Shown here: positions 33,144 through 47,800 of the stretch, in pieces
Numbering within the stretch: position 1 is the stretch's first letter
How the letters are laid out: each line of letters starts with the position of its first letter
Source: Amylostereum areolatum
Lineage: Eukaryota > Basidiomycota > Agaricomycetes > Russulales > Stereaceae
Assembly: GCA_012932865.1 (NCBI GenBank)
Contig: SAXG01000010.1
Location: 248,001 to 312,000 of the forward strand
Length of the DNA stretch: 64,000 nt
Reading direction: 5' to 3'
The notes under the pieces: model-generated
Seen by the model: the letters and a program-made list of their open reading frames with translations, nothing else
What the model was told of the DNA's origin: nothing
Database searches by the model: none
Made by a program: the position numbers and the translations under genes

Positions 33144-34631
33144 ATGTTCCCCACTACAGCACTCGTCTCTCTTGCCTTCGCCGCCGTTGCCCGTGCCCAG
33201 CAGGCCGGGACCTTGACGGCGGAGACCCACCCCTCCCTGCCCATCGAGTCGTGTACCGCCGGCGGCAGCTGCAGCACCTTGCAGACCAAGGTCGTCTTGG
33301 ACTCCAACTGGCGCTGGACTCACGCTACCAGCAGCAGCACCAACTGCTACACCGGCAACTCCTGGGACGCGACGCTCTGCCCCAACGACCAAACGTGTGC
33401 CGCCAACTGCGCCATCGACGGCGCCGACTACTCTGGTAAGACGCCTATCGCTCGTGCATCATCTACCGTAATCTCTGACCATTTTGCAGGCACCTACGGC
33501 ATCACCGCCTCCGGCAATGGGCTCACGCTCAAGTTCGTGACGCAGAGCGCGCAGAAGAACATCGGGTCCCGCACGTACCTCATGAAGGACGACTCGACCT
33601 ACCAGATGTTCAATCTCAAGAACCAGGAGTTCGCGTTCGACATCGACATGTCCCAGCTCCCGTGCGGTCTCAACGGCGCCTTGTACTTCGTCCAGATGGA
33701 CGCCGACGGCGGAATGTCCAAGTTCCCGAACAACAAGGCTGGCGCCAAGTTCGGCACAGGCTACTGCGACTCGCAATGTCCCCAGGACATCAAGTTTATC
33801 AACGGACAGGTACGTACGGTGGTGCTCTCTCCGCGTCTTTTCTTTTTCTGACACTTATCCCTGCCCGCGTAGGCCAACGTCCAGGGCTGGGTCTCCTCCC
33901 CCAACGACACCAACGCGGGCACGGGCTCCATGGGTACCTGCTGCACGGAGATGGACGTCTGGGAGGCCAACTCGATGGCGTCTGCGTTCACGCCCCACGT
34001 CTGCACCGTCGACGGCCAGACCGAGTGCACGGGCACCGACTGCGGCAACGGCGACGATCGCTACAACGGCGTGTGCGACAAGGACGGATGCGACTTCAAC
34101 TCCTTCCGCATGGGCGACACGACCTTCCTCGGCCCCGGCCTGACCGTCAACACCAACTCCAAGTTCACCGTCGTCACCCAGTTCCTGACCTCCGACAACA
34201 CCACCACCGGCGACCTCACCGAGATCCGCCGCCTCTACGTGCAGAACGGGAAAGTCATCCAGAACTCCAAGACGAACATCCCCGGCATGGCCACCTTCGA
34301 CTCGATCACGGACGACTTCTGCAACGCGCAGAAGACCGCGTTCGGCGACACCAACTCGTTCGAGAGCCGCGGCGGGCTTGCGCGCATGGGCGACGCGTTC
34401 GAGGCCGGCATGGTCCTCGTCATGAGCGTCTGGGACGACCACGCCGTCAACATGCTCTGGCTCGACTCCGACTACCCCACCGACGTCCCCGCCACCAACC
34501 CCGGTGTCGCGCGCGGCTCCTGCGCGACCACCTCCGGCGTGCCCACCCAGGTCGAGTCCCAGAGCCCGAACGCGCAGGTCACTTACTCGAACATCAAGTT
34601 CGGTGCCATCGGGTCGACCTTCGCGACTTGA
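33144..34631 (+). CDS. GH7 cellobiohydrolase (cellobiohydrolase I), core only
   Basis: This secreted exoglucanase releases cellobiose from reducing ends of cellulose. Exons 33144-33435, 33490-33809 and 33873-34631 total 1371 nt, 456 aa, exact frame. The signal peptide is [18 protein letters not shown], cut before QQAGTLTAE. The catalytic motif EMDVWEAN puts Glu230, Asp232 and Glu235 in the precursor. Subtracting 18 residues gives 212, 214 and 217, the numbering of the classic Trichoderma enzyme. The conserved disulfide cysteines and the substrate-loop residues around [16 protein letters not shown] and [10 protein letters not shown] are present. The protein ends at [11 protein letters not shown]: there is no linker and no CBM1, which is usual for many basidiomycete paralogues. 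The length and long tunnel-forming loops favour cellobiohydrolase over endoglucanase. Confidence 0.97.
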
Positions 34632-35139
34632 ACAAAAAGGTTCGGTTGCCTACCCTTTCTCTCGTCGCCCAGCTTGGCTCAATCACTGCCTTCTATTCAG
34701 GTATTTGGTCCCCGCGCAGGGAGTCGCCGTTCGTAGCTTCTTTTCAATACATTGCCTCCCACCCTCGCCTCTGCCTTCGCGTGTCTGCATGTATCTAAAA
34801 TAAATGACCGCCTTCTGGCGGGCAACCTTTTGGCATCCTATCACGACTATCTTTGGTCCGACTCTTTCAAGTTGGTTTGGTCTGTCTGGCTTTCCTGGTA
34901 ACTGAGTACTGAAAACGCATGGGGTCACTAGTGTGCATGCACTCCAGCTCCGTCTCAGCTAAGCAAACGTACATTTCATTAATTATGAGGCCAAGCTCTG
35001 CTTGGACGAAAAGCACGTACTACGATGCGATGATATGTACACTACATCTATACAGAAGGGGTATCTCCAAAGCGAATAAGTGCACAGCGAACGTCCTAAT
35101 TATATATACAGAAATCCCGCGAAAAAATGATACAAAAGA
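34632..35139. other. convergent intergenic region
   Basis: About 500 bases of 3' flank lie between the GH7 gene (plus) and the coiled-coil gene (minus). It is AT-richer, with ATTATATATA at 35098-35107. No gene was recognised. Confidence 0.4.
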
Positions 35140-38100
35140 TCACCAAGGCATCTCCCTTCCCCGCGACTCCCGGTAAAGAGTGTCTTGTCTGGGCAGGGTC
35201 CCCATGTGCCTGTCTCCCTCAGTGTCCATAGACCCCCCTGCTGCCGCCCACGAGAGGTCTGGCATCAGTCTTGCTAACCTGGGCGAGATGGCGCGCGGGA
35301 GTGTCCCGTCAGAGTTCGACGGCACACGACGGTGACCCAACGACGTCGATACTGGACCAGGCGGCGACGGAATCGACTCAGACATTGTCGACCCGCCTGT
35401 ACTCGGCAGCGTGGCCAAGCGAAGAACGCTGACTTTTTGACTGAGGGCCTGGAACACCCCCTGCCTCGTGCTAGGTCCCACTTCCTGCTGCCTTTGCACC
35501 GGAGGATCCTCTGCATGCTGCAGGTAGGTAGAGCGAATCGAAGAGTCCGACAGGCCGCGGGGACGCAGTGTCCGTTCCAGCAAAGATGCATCGAATGCGT
35601 CTTGCGGCTCCACAGGTGAAGCTAGGTCGATCACCGCGTCCACATTGCGAGAGAGTGGCGACGGTTCGTTGGTGAGCCGCTTTCCTGCGGATCGAGAAAC
35701 GGATCGAGTACGCAATTGTCCAACGGATGGCTTGGGCTTCAGCTTCGATGCAGCCTTGATGACCACCCAGGGGTCGGCGTCGGGGTCAGCGCGAGGAGCG
35801 CCTGCGAATATGCCCATTACGCTTTGTGAGACCTGGCGATGCGGGGTAGGCGCGGGGATGCCTTTGCCAGCCGCCGGACCTCGAGTTGGCGACCATCGAG
35901 GAAGGGAATCTGTGATTGCGCGCCCAGCACCTGTGCCAGTAAACTCAACATTAACTGTAGTTGTAGAGGCTGAGGGTGCCGCTGCGACCTTGGGTATCGG
36001 TCTTGATATCGGCCGTGCGAGAGGTGCCATAGACGAAGAAGAGCGAGCCGGTTCTGGGCTCGTCACCCCAAATAATTTTGAGAAAGGCGCCATCCAGCCA
36101 GGACCGTTGGCTGTTGACGTACTCTTTGTCTCTTTCTGCTCCAAGTCCGCCTCTGGGTTAAACACCATGTCTCGAACTTTCGGGGCCAGTGAAGGGTCGA
36201 GGACGATGTCATTCAGTGTAGCACGTAATGCACCTAGTTCCCGAAAGAGATCCCGAAAGACTTTGAGCATAGCTCGGAGATCCTTACGATTGCATGCGGT
36301 CGTGAACTTGTCGTCCTCCAGAGCTCCTCGGAAGATCAGACGAAGATTTGCAACTTCCAAGAGGATGCTATCAACGGTGGTCCGCGAAAGATAGCTGACG
36401 TCGGCACCGGCAATATTTTGGCGTTTAAGGCGTGTCATGAGGGTAAGCGCATCCGCTTGGGCCATCCGGTTGAGGAGGTGGGCTACGCGGTCGAGTAGGA
36501 CGCTCAGGGTGGACGGATTATCGATCAATGAAGAGGACTCTGAACGGCCATCACGTGGGGACATGGACAAGGATGAGAAGTCGGTAAATGTTGGGAAAAC
36601 CCCGGGCCATGGATCTGTTTGTACGGCGCGGGAAGCCCTTTGCGATGGTATTCTGTGCGATTCATCTTTTCCCATCCATGGAGGCCTAAAGACCAGGGTA
36701 CGGGAACTCTCAACATCGCCCGCCATAGTATTTGCCGCAGATTCCTGGTCAGGCGCGCTCAGGACGTTTATTGTCTCCGGTACGGTATACGAATCAGGGG
36801 ACAATGATCTTAAATTCGTTTGAGGCGTCAATGGTTCCTGCATGAATTGTCAAAATTAGGCCGTAGGCGAGAATGTTGGACTTACCATATCGAGGCGGGA
36901 TATCGCTTCGGTGCTTGCCGAACGTTTACGGTTGTGGTGGGGTCCTCTATGGGAGAATGCCGAGGAGATAGGTGAGATAGGGCCCGGCGCGGTACCATAG
37001 GTCATACGGGACGAAGTCATGTTTGGAACCATACGCGATGGTGGCCGGCTTGAACGAAAGGTGTCATCTATACCATGTGCATATATGAGATGAGCAACAT
37101 ACATCCCGACGTCGCCGACGACATACCGATGTTATAAGAGAAAGAGCTGGATGCTCGGTACTCCTCCGCTTCCTCCTGAAGCGCGCGCAGTTCTTCCCTC
37201 GAATCGGCCAACATATCCTGTAGCTCAGTGTTGCTCTGCTTCAGTGCTTCATTGTCGGCTACAAGGTTCTCTAGGATCTTGGTTACTTCATCACTGGGGA
37301 TCCCCGAAGATGGGCCATATTGCTACACCACACGTGAGTTTAGAGTATAGCGGAGAAGGGATGGTGGCTGCTTACAGAGTGTTGTAGTTCCTCCAATCGT
37401 GCTCGTGCGTCGTGCAATATGTCTTCAGAGAGCTCTGAGCGATGTCGATGCTGCTCGTTGAGACTGTCCTGGAGCTGACGTATCTGCACTCGCAACTTGG
37501 CTGCTCTTCCTGTGTTCAGTGGAATTCAACGACGCTCGGAAGAGCTGACGCACCACACTTGTCCCCCAAGGCAATCAAACGCGATTCTGCGGCTCGTGCA
37601 CGTAGGACTGCCTCATCCCTCTCTTGATGCATGTCATCCGTCTCCTGCATGACACGACGGAGACGCGATTCCCACCCGACAGATTTTGCAAGTTCGGCAG
37701 ACTGCCGACTAACAGTCAGTCGTACATCTTGAAGCTCGGCCACTAAAGTCTTGTTTGATGCTTCTGACACTTCAGAATTGAGGAGCGCCTGGTTGAACCG
37801 CTGAAAGATTGAGACAGAAACAGAAGTCAGACGCATCGAACTTCCTGAGAGGATCGAGTAATTACTTTCTCGAGCATGGCATTCTCTCGTACAAGCTCTG
37901 CGACTCGAGTCTCCAGCTCCATACGAGTTCGTGGGTCATCCTTCAAAAGTTCTTCAAGTTCATCCACGGAGGGCTGATGTCGGTGGTCGCGGTCGCGCTT
38001 CAGGATCATGATTTCAGGATCATGAGTATGGGATTAGTAGTGTATGCAGAGTAAGTTGCCCACCTGCGTCCTCCTCACGTATGCTTCGTGTCTCTGCAGC

Positions 38101-38413
38101 AACGCCTGCCCGACTTCTGTGACCACTGATGAGTATGAAGGCAAACTGAAACAAGGATAACATACGCACCGGCACTCAGAACGAGCCGACTCTCCAGCTT
38201 CGACTTAACTGCGAGCCATGCCTTGGTGTAGTCGCAATCATCCCTGCCACTGCATGTGTGGTCCTCTCCAGGAGGTTCCGGAGTAGCTACTCGCGAGAAA
38301 TTGGCGAAAGAACGCGTGAGGTCGTCGATCGCATTGGTTGCATCGTAAAGGCTGCTACGAGAAGGTGAACCGGGAGTTGTCGACCGTGATGCTGACGGCG
38401 CCGCGTCGGGCAT
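35140..38413 (-). CDS. coiled-coil protein of unknown function
   Basis: I do not recognise the family. The start MPDAAPSASRSTTPGSPSRS (38413) leads to ATNAIDDLTRSFANF and DYTKAWLAVKSKLESRLVLS. The following exons all splice in phase and are strongly helical and charged: SVDELEELLKDDPRTRMELE, NSEVSEASNKTLVAELQDVR, KLRVQIRQLQDSLNEQHRHR and DNEALKQSNTELQDMLADSR. The large last exon (36840-35140, ~565 aa) has a globular helical part (LDRVAHLLNRMAQADALTL... IFRGALEDDKFTTACNRKDL... FRDLFRELGALRATLND). A long disordered Ser/Pro-rich tail ends SRGREMPW. The total is roughly 950-1000 aa. The architecture (long coiled coil plus disordered tail) resembles cytoskeletal or spindle-pole scaffold proteins, but this is only structural inference. 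No frameshift is needed. Confidence 0.8.
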
Positions 38414-38862
38414 AGTGAGGTAGAAATGGAAATGGCAGGTAGACGAGGGTTATGGGCGGTAGCGGAGGGAGCTGGTCGAGAGTGAACTGTGAAAGGGCGC
38501 TCGAAGCAGGCCGCAGCGGCGAGTCGGTAGCGTTGGAACCACGTGAGCGGGCAGGCGGCGAACTTGGTCTTTAGCCAAAGAGCAGCAAGTCCAAACCGGC
38601 ACCGCAAGCTTCAAAGATGAGAATGAGAATGCAATATGATCAGGAGAGCTAAAATATCTACACTTTACAGAAGTCGTTATGGCTATAACCCAAAATGCAG
38701 TAAGATAATATAAATACACGGGAATGCTGAGGTGATATCCGAACGAAGCCCGAACGAAACACAGGCAGTGGGAAGGGCATAGCAAGGTAGCGAATAAAAC
38801 AAATATGCGTCACGATAAAGAGAAAAAAACCGAGGACAGGCCTTGATCCACAGCCTTCCTCC
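38414..38862. other. intergenic between coiled-coil gene and RasGAP gene
   Basis: About 450 bases hold the coiled-coil gene promoter and the RasGAP 3' end. It contains TATAAATA at about 38709-38716 (plus strand). Nothing else was recognised. Confidence 0.4.
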
Positions 38863-41800
38863 TCACTCTATAATCCGAACCACCAATTCCGAAATCCAGT
38901 TGATCACCCTCGTCGCCGACGGCTTCCCTGCCGCTATGAATGTAAGCGGATTCGCCAGCCCGCTCATCTCGATTTCATCCAATGCTAGCTGGTGATTCCG
39001 TCCGAGGCCGTTCGCAGTGCCCTCTTCAACTGTCGCCAGCGTGGAGGTCGAATATCCATAGGACGTGGATCGCATTGGATCCTGAAGGGCGACGTGGAAT
39101 ATGTATGATGCAGCGTTCAAAACGGCCGGCGTGGATGACGTTGCAAACATATCCTTGACCTTATCTTGAAGACCATCGTATCTGCAGTACGGTTAGCGTC
39201 CTGAACGATCAAAGGAGGCACGGCACGTACGTTAGGGCAAGAACCTCAGGGAAAGCCATGGCCACGTCCGCAAGGAGACAGAACAGGATCTCCGTCTCCG
39301 CGTCATCACCTTGGATGCTCAAAATCATCGTCCTGAGGAAAGAGACCACAAGCAAGGCAGTGCTCGATTCTGTGATCCCCAATAATCCTAGCGGTACGCG
39401 AGGGACATGTTGGTCTTCGTCTTCGAAGTCGTCTTCTTCTAGAATCCAATACGCATCTGCATTCGCGTCCAATAGCAACTGGCGGTACGTGCTGGGCATC
39501 GTTGATGCGGGAAGCAATGCGAGGAAGAAACCCAACGCGTCGGGAACAATTGCTGACCCGGGGCCCTCGTTTTGAATGTTGGACTCTGGTGTCGCTCGAG
39601 AGCTGATACGCAATAGGGACCGTAATACGTCCACTGCTGTGCCACGGAGGAAGTTGAGACGGATACCCTTGAAGATGATAGCGGCCAGAGAGAAGGAGAA
39701 CTTCTCGTTCGTGTCGAAAGAGAGGCCCAGGAGATGATCCAACTGAACCGCTATATCTTCCATGGGTGCCCGGTATTCCAACAGGCTCGCTGATATGCCA
39801 CGGTTTCCTAGAAGTCCTTGTGTGGACAACATTTCAACCGTGACGCGAAGAAGGTTGGCAGCTTTCAGGGTAGAGAGCGATATGCGCGGATTGAAGGACG
39901 GACACGGCCAACCAAAAGATCTGGGGGAGATACCTTGATTGAGGAAGGAGAGCCGAGGCGACGCTGCGAATACAACGGAGCATGCTGACGACAGATATGG
40001 TGTCGGATTCGTTGAACTGCGATAAAGCAGTCTTGAAGGCGACCAGCATTTGGTAGAAGAAATCGTCATCTACGTCGGAAGTGGCCAACGCGCCCAGCAC
40101 GACGAATGCCCTAACTTGGACCGCGGGGGACACCTGGAAGGCTGTGGCCGTGACGAGACTCATCCACCTTGCACGCCAGACGTTGAGAAGTCCTGGGCAA
40201 ATGAATCAGTCGGAGAAGAAAGACATCTGTCGGGGGTTCTACCTTTTGTTTGGGCAGCTGCCTCCATCACACGGATGAGGTAAAGGGTGAGCCCCTCCTG
40301 GTTGTCCAAAACCTCCTTGTCACTTTTTGGCTCGTAGACAACCAATTCGCCAGTCCATGGGGCACGACATAATCCGAAATATTTAAGCGTTTCATCTGTA
40401 CTTCCCTCATCATGCAAAAGCTTGATCTCCGAACCCGCTATCGCATCTGAGGCGCGGGCTGCCCACAGGGAATGTAGGGAGTCGATGGCCAATCCCCAAA
40501 CCGTGGTTCGAACGAGCGTGTCACCCGTTGCCGCAATGAGAGTGATCATATGCATCAACTCCGGGAAGTAGAACTGGCCCAGGACCGCTTGCTTTCCATG
40601 CTGCTGTTGGCTTGCAGAGAGCGTGAGGCGACAGAGAGATGCGATTTCGTTCCAGTGCGAATTGTCGGCAAGATTCTTGGTAGGCTTAACGGACGTCTTC
40701 CCGAGAGCCTGAAAACACGAGTCAGGAAAAAGAATGACGACCCAAAACAAAGGACGACCCTCACCTTGCGCATTTTTGAAAGGAGTTGTCCCCGGACATT
40801 GATGGACGATAGAGGCATCATAAGCAGACAAATGGTATCGCATCGCTGCGATGTTACACCACCGTCGATAGCTGCGCGCATGAGCTCGTCGAGGACTACG
40901 TTCACGATGTTGCTGTCTAATTTTCCGATTTCTGCCCAGATGCACTTTTGAGTGAGGATGATGATCTAGGAGGTTGACGGCTCAATCAATCCTGCTAAGA
41001 TCTGCTAGAGCGTCACACATACCTGAGGATCTGCAAGCGTAAGGTCAATGAGCAAGCGGATACAATCCCGGAGCTTAGCTCCGGAATGATCATGACATGG
41101 ACTTGTTGGGTCCACGAAGAGCGCGAGGTTCTTCAGCCATGGACTCATGTACGCGAGGCAGTGCAGCCTGAGGGCAGGGTCGGCTTTATCCATCGAACTG
41201 CAGACTTCAGATAAGAAATCCAGGGTGAGGTGAGGAACCGCTTGCGCAATCTTGTCGCTCAACATGACGATGACCGGAGAGGCCGACGCGCCGTGCCACA
41301 GTCCTGTATGAAAAGCAGCTCAACTCATGGATGCGGTGAAATGAAACAACCCGACAAACCCTTGACTGACAACATCGGCACTGAGTCCAAATTGAACGAG
41401 GCGATCACCGATGACAAGAGCTCGTGCGAAGCAGCCCGAAGCTCATTGTTATCGAAGCCCAGGTTGAGCATGGCAATGTGCAGCAGGGCGGCGCTGACGT
41501 TGGAGAGTCGTGAAAACCGTTCCGTTCCAGGAAGGGAGATACTTCTCATGCGACCTTTCGCCGCCCGTATGGCCTACGACCGTGCAGTAAGAGAACAGCT
41601 GTCTGACCAAGAACATGCGCCTTACCTTAACGATCTGATCACGCGCCGGGGTGGAGAAGTACATAGTCACAGACTGCCGAGTTTTGCGGATGATGAACTC
41701 AGAAACGTCGTGCGTGCTGGTGACGTTGTATACATCGCTTATGTCGACGAATGGAATGATCTCAATGGGCTTGCAACCGAGGCCTGGCGAAATTGGCTGG

Positions 41801-44800
41801 GCTTTTTCCTGGAAAGTGCACGTTAGGGACCTGGTGATATTCATAGGAGACGAATACTCACTGAAAGAATACGCAGGTGGCTCATCCCAATCTCCATTGT
41901 TACTGGTGTCCGCAAGCTATGAGTCTGCCTCATCATGGCATGGGCGAACTGTTCGCATTGCTCCTGCTCCAAGCTCGCTGAAGGCGATGTTAAAACATGT
42001 ACTAGGAAGTAAACAGTCGTCGGCGACTTACTAGCATAGACCAATGGCGCCACACAGGTCGCAGGGACATATTGCAACAGCTCGTCAATAGAAGAGCAAG
42101 CGCGTACATGACTAGACAGATTCAAACCTACACTTGCAATATGAGCTACTATCATTTACAGTAGTGCATAGTCACATACCAGCTGTGACATTGTATGCAC
42201 GACGAAGATACTGATGTGCAGCTGCGTTGGCGTTGAGGATATATGCGTTGTCGAAGCGTTCGCGAACATCGAAGGGGATCATCTCGATACAATACTTGAG
42301 CCATTGCATAGGCACTTGAGACGTTGAAGTAAATGACGTCCAGTCGAAGATGATATCAAAGACCCGGGAATTGTGTGACGACGAAGTCAGTGTCTATGAG
42401 AAAGTGTCAGACTTGCAGACTGATTCTGTCGGAAAATCACCCACCTTGAAGATGTGGAACAAGAGCAAATCAATATCCAAAGTCTCCACGTCGATCTTCG
42501 ATACGAACAGGACAAAAACGGCATTTTCCTCCTGTAGATAGAGATTCATTTAAACCACCACACGTATATTGATAAGAAAAGTTGCAACCTTGCCCGTAAA
42601 CGTCTCGACGAAAATCTCTTGAACAGCTGCAAGGCTCCGGTGCCGATACCTCGACATAAGATCGATGAAGTCCTGATGTTGGGTACTCGCCAGGTTCGAC
42701 ATTCTCGGAATCTCCATTGGCTGACCGAGCTCGACGAGCGCCGCACAAATTGCATCCCATGCACGCTTGCCATTGATCGCCGACATGTCACCCTCTGCCG
42801 AAGGTCTTGATGTGCTCAGGAGTTCCTTGCCGACCTTGTCCGCATGCTTGTCGAAAAAGCGATGAAGAACAATGGTGTCTGTGTCATCGTACGCGGTTCC
42901 AGACCACTCATCCTCCTCGCCGTCCAAGGTAGAAGGGCTGTATTTCTGCAGGTGGTTTGTCAGTTAGGAACGGAAGAGACGAGGGGATCCGCACGTTGAG
43001 TTCGCTCAGGAAACGCGTGACGTTGATGATGTTCTCTTCAAGGAAACCGTTCAACGACGCCATGTGAGCTTCCTTGCCAAAGAAGATGTTGTTGGCGAGG
43101 TTCTGAATGATCTTCGCGATAATCATGAGGCCCTTGCGGATAACAGGGAAATTCTCCTTGGGGACCTCGACGTCGATGGTATCTGGTGCCACAATAGCGG
43201 GGGAGATGAAGCTATTCGTATAGATTATGAGCCGCAGCCAGTGAAACCAGCTGAAGGCTACTCACCGTAAGAAGATGAAGGCTCCAAGGGCGGCGAACTT
43301 TGCCTCAGGCCAAACCTCATTTCTGTACATATCAGGTTAGCAAAGCATCTCGACCCACAAGTAAGAATACATACACAGCCCTCCCGATGTGCTGGCAGAG
43401 CTCGCGGAACATCCTGGAAGGGTGTCAACGATATTCTCGAGTCGATGTAGGTGCAAGCTACATACGAGGGGAGGGTAGTCACGGATGCCACAATGATCTG
43501 CAGGAAGGATCCAGCGACGACTTGGACATTCTTTTGGTTCTGCTCGCGTTCCTCCTTGCTGACCCTCGTTGGGTCCAGGACGTAGCTGAGCCCGGGCGGA
43601 GTCTCCTCCATGAGATTGATCAAGGGAACGATGATGCCTCGCAGGTACGTGTAGCCATGAATGCGCGCAAAAGCCGACAACATGCGCGTGCATGTCGAAT
43701 TGCCACGGAAGAGTTGCGCCTCGTTCTCTGCGAGGGAAAGGTGGTTAAAAGACGTCAAGCAATCAAAAGGGAAGCATTCACCAGTCCCCGCGATCTCGCG
43801 ATCGATGAGGGCTTTCATGAGGGTCATCAGTGACTCACGCGTGTTGAAGACGTTCAGCAGCACGGGAATGATGATGTCCACTTCATTTGCCGGACAAGTC
43901 TCGCAGATAGCCAACGCGATGGTCATCTGTCCCGGGTGTGGTCAGCTAAAACAGCCTTTTCCTGTTTTTCGAAGGGGCTCACATCGGGTCCCTTGATCAA
44001 CTAGAATTCGCAGAGTCAGCATCGCGAGCTTATACTCATATCAAGAAAAAAAAAACATACCTCAGGCAAACGACTTCGGGCAACAACCGGCGCGACCGCA
44101 TCCGGGGCATCGAAGGTTGTCCCCTGGCCCATAACCCGCGAAAAGATTTGCGTAAAGATGATCCTCTTCGCTGGATCATTGTCGTATGCTAACGCCAGAC
44201 TGTGCTTCACGCCACTGTCCGTGTTCGCGCTGATGAGTCGGGACAAGCCCTTGATGACGAGCTCGCGGATCTCCAGTCCCGCGTCCGGAGCACGACGCTG
44301 TAGGGCATGAGCGCTAGGAGTTTGACATCACGAGAGACGACATACCTGCGAGAACGCGGAGGTTTCAGAGACACAATCGTCCGAAGGCTGCAAAAAACAG
44401 ACGTGAGGATTCCAGACGAGATCCAGTCTCTAGAAAGACTAACCGGACGGATGAACTCAAGGGCCTTCATGATCGAGTTGGAGTAGCGAATGAACAAACG
44501 CGAGGCGACATGACTTGACTCGTCCCCGCCACCACTGCCATCCAAGGAGCGCAACTCCAGCCTGTCCACGAAGTGAACAGCAGCGCGGATGCTGACAAGG
44601 TTCACTTCTTGCTGCACTCGCATGCTTTCCTCATCCTCCGCCTATCGAGCGCATGAGCCGGAGGCAAAAAAAGGCTCAAACAAAAATGGGACTCACAAGG
44701 GTAGGGTCTCTGATCCAATCCAGGAGAATATCCAAAACATGCTGCCTCAAATTACCCTCCTTCCGCATGGATAGCATATCGAGTCGAGAGAACAGGCTGT

Positions 44801-47800
44801 CGCACAGCTGGCAGAACCGGATCCGTACTCTGTACGATTCGGGCTCGGAAAAGTGGTTGATAAATCCCGCGAGCGCAAACAGCGTCGGCGTGACGTCCAC
44901 GGTGATAACCTCGTCCTTGCTCTGCGTATTCTCAGAAAGCAACTTCAAGACCGCAATAAACTGCACAAATAGACCTACGTCAGTAGGGAACGCACTGAAA
45001 AAGTCAACGGTATACGCACCTGGTCAAGGAAAATAGCGAACTGGTCACTCCACTCGAGTTTATCGCCGCGAGTAATGTCTTGTATGACGCTACAAAAATG
45101 ACTCGTCACTAGATGCACACGACACAATGAAAGCCAATTCATACTCATCCAAATGCTTGAGGAGCTTGCCATGCAGACGGAAGCTAAGCTCGGACCCAAG
45201 CGCCTCCTTCGCAGTTTCCCTCGCCATGACTGACTCCGTGAGCAGCAGGTCGATGAGGTACGTAATGAAATTCGTGATCAGCTCGCGCGGATCTTTCAGC
45301 ACACGCATCGCGTCGGGAAGGAGCTCTGACGGTATCAGTTTCTGCAGCCCGTAAGGATCATGCTGTTCCTCGAGACACGCTGCACCACAACTGGCCAACC
45401 ACAGTGTCAGATTCTGCCACTGGTGACGCCGCTCCTAGAAAAACAATAGCAAGACGAACGAATTAGTATTAGTCTCAGATATATGAATCTGGAGGGCATC
45501 TACGCACCTCGACTGTCAGAGACTTGTCCCCTGTCGCCAGATGCCCGTCTTCGCTCTCCAACCCTTCGACAGGCGCGCGGATGACAAGTTCCGTGAGTGC
45601 GCACCATCGATAATAGCACTCCTCCCAAACAGCAATGAAGAACGAGTGCGGGAGCGCGATGGAGCTCACGAGCCTCCGACATCTCTTCTGCCACGCCAGA
45701 CGACCTGAACGCTCACGGTCAGTGGAAACGTAGGGAGACAATAAGATGACGATGCGACTCACCAGTTACCCGAGCTTTGGGATCGCCGATTTGCTCGTAA
45801 ACAGGATAGCGCCGCCCACGTTCGTCCTCTGTGCTTGTCGAGATCAGAGGCGCGCCAGGTTGTCGCTCCGCGATCGCGATTAACCGCAATGTATGCGCGG
45901 ACATGCGCGAGACCTGTGGATCGGCGGAGGTCATAGATACCAGGCTGGCGAGCTCGAGCAAGCCAAGTGCTGGGACGCGGTCTGGCGACCTTTTAATGGC
46001 GTCGAGGACGGAGTTGGGCTAGAGGATTTGGGGTCAGTGTCTATGTGGAGGGTGCGCAGAGTGCTACTTACGGGTACCTCCCTAACATACAGCTTCGCCA
46101 TGGAGTGCCCGATCTCGGACCACATGCGCTGCTTGTCCAGTTCCAGACGGGAGTTTAGGAGAGCGTTCGCAACAGTGCGCACGGCTGCGGGCCTGAAATC
46201 CGAAACCCAACAAGTCAGTCGGGGCGCAAAGGCGAATGAACAAGAACGTACGTAGTGGCAAGTTGCCACATTTTACCCTTAGTATAGAGGGGATCTGAGG
46301 GGCGCATCTGGTCCACCTGGGTTGCTGAAATGGACATGGCCCCCGCGATAGAGTACTGAATGCTCGTATCCGGCTGTTGCTCCCACACGGCCATCGACAT
46401 TGTCACCCAATCGGGGTTCTCCTCCTCAGTGAGTCCGCTGAAAGACCACCCTGGGCTCACTTTCCATGCGTGGAGGATAGCAATGATAAGAAGCTCCCGG
46501 TCAGACACAGTTTCTGCGGTGAATCGCTTCGCTTTCGGCCGTGTAGAGGCACGTCGTAGGGCACCCGTGCTATCCACCTCGTTGCGCCTCACACCGCCGT
46601 GCTGGTACGAGACCCGTCAGCAAGCACGCCTCTTATGAGGTTCCAATGGAGCATACGCATACCTTGAATATGCTGCGGAGGCGTCCGGCCACGGCGCCCT
46701 GCAATTCAGTCAACTTCGGCTGCCAGGACATGTTACGCATCTGCAGATGACCGACGTCATTTTCAGTGGTGAATATAAGGATGAAACCCAGCTTACCTCA
46801 ACAGTGAGAGTGATACACGCCTTCACGACAATCAACTTGACAGCGTCAGACCGCTCGGGCTCCAAGCAGGTGTGGAAAAATTGCATGACATCCCTCGAAG
46901 ACGAGAATCGGTAGAGCGCGACCAGCGCGTCGCCAAACATCGCCACGTCGATCTCCTCCTGGCTCTCCCAGAACGGTCGCTTGATCTCTTTCCTTTCCTT
47001 TTCCTTCTCCTTCTCCTTCTCCTGCACCACCTTCACGTCATACATAACCAATATCGACTGAGCGTAGGGACAATAAATCAGCTTCGATCAGAGGAGGCCT
47101 GAATTCTTCCTTACCTTGATGTCATGGACCAAGTCGGCTGCCAATGAACGAAGAGGCAACTCGCCGTCAGGCCGTGCTCGTGCAGCCCCCCGGCACAGAT
47201 CAAGAAGGCACACGAGGGCAACGTCCCGTAGCTTTCCCGGACTCTGCGCAGTCCTCAAAAGTTGGGCTATAAGCTTAGATGATGATACACAAGGTCAATC
47301 GACGATAGAGGTTGTGAAACCGGGGCGAAGGAAAAGACCTACCCTATGCACATTACTCTTCGCCTGCACCCTCCCTTCCCGATGATCGGCACGTATACGC
47401 TCTGGGGATATACACGATAGTACCGTGAGGGTCGGCCACAGAGCACGGGCGGTGGCGCTTTCCGAAGTGGTAGAGTCGTATAAGAGATCAAATACACGCT
47501 CGGGGGCTCCCTCCAACCGCCGGTGAGATCGCAGGGCATCGTTGTACTCCTCCGGGAAAAGATCAATCCAGTTCCAAACAGCCGTGCGCAGGGGTACTGC
47601 AATAGCGACCTTGGCCTCCTGATTCATATTGACCAGCAACGATGACATTTCTACGGAGTCACCTGTCAGAGTAGTCAGGGGGTAATCCGGCTCCAAACTG
47701 ACCTTGAAGAATCTGCACCAGACGTGTCCTGTCCAGAGCGCTGTGTTTCATCAAGTATAGATCAATGAAGTCGGGCTGATCTTCCGTGCTGCTGGCGAGC

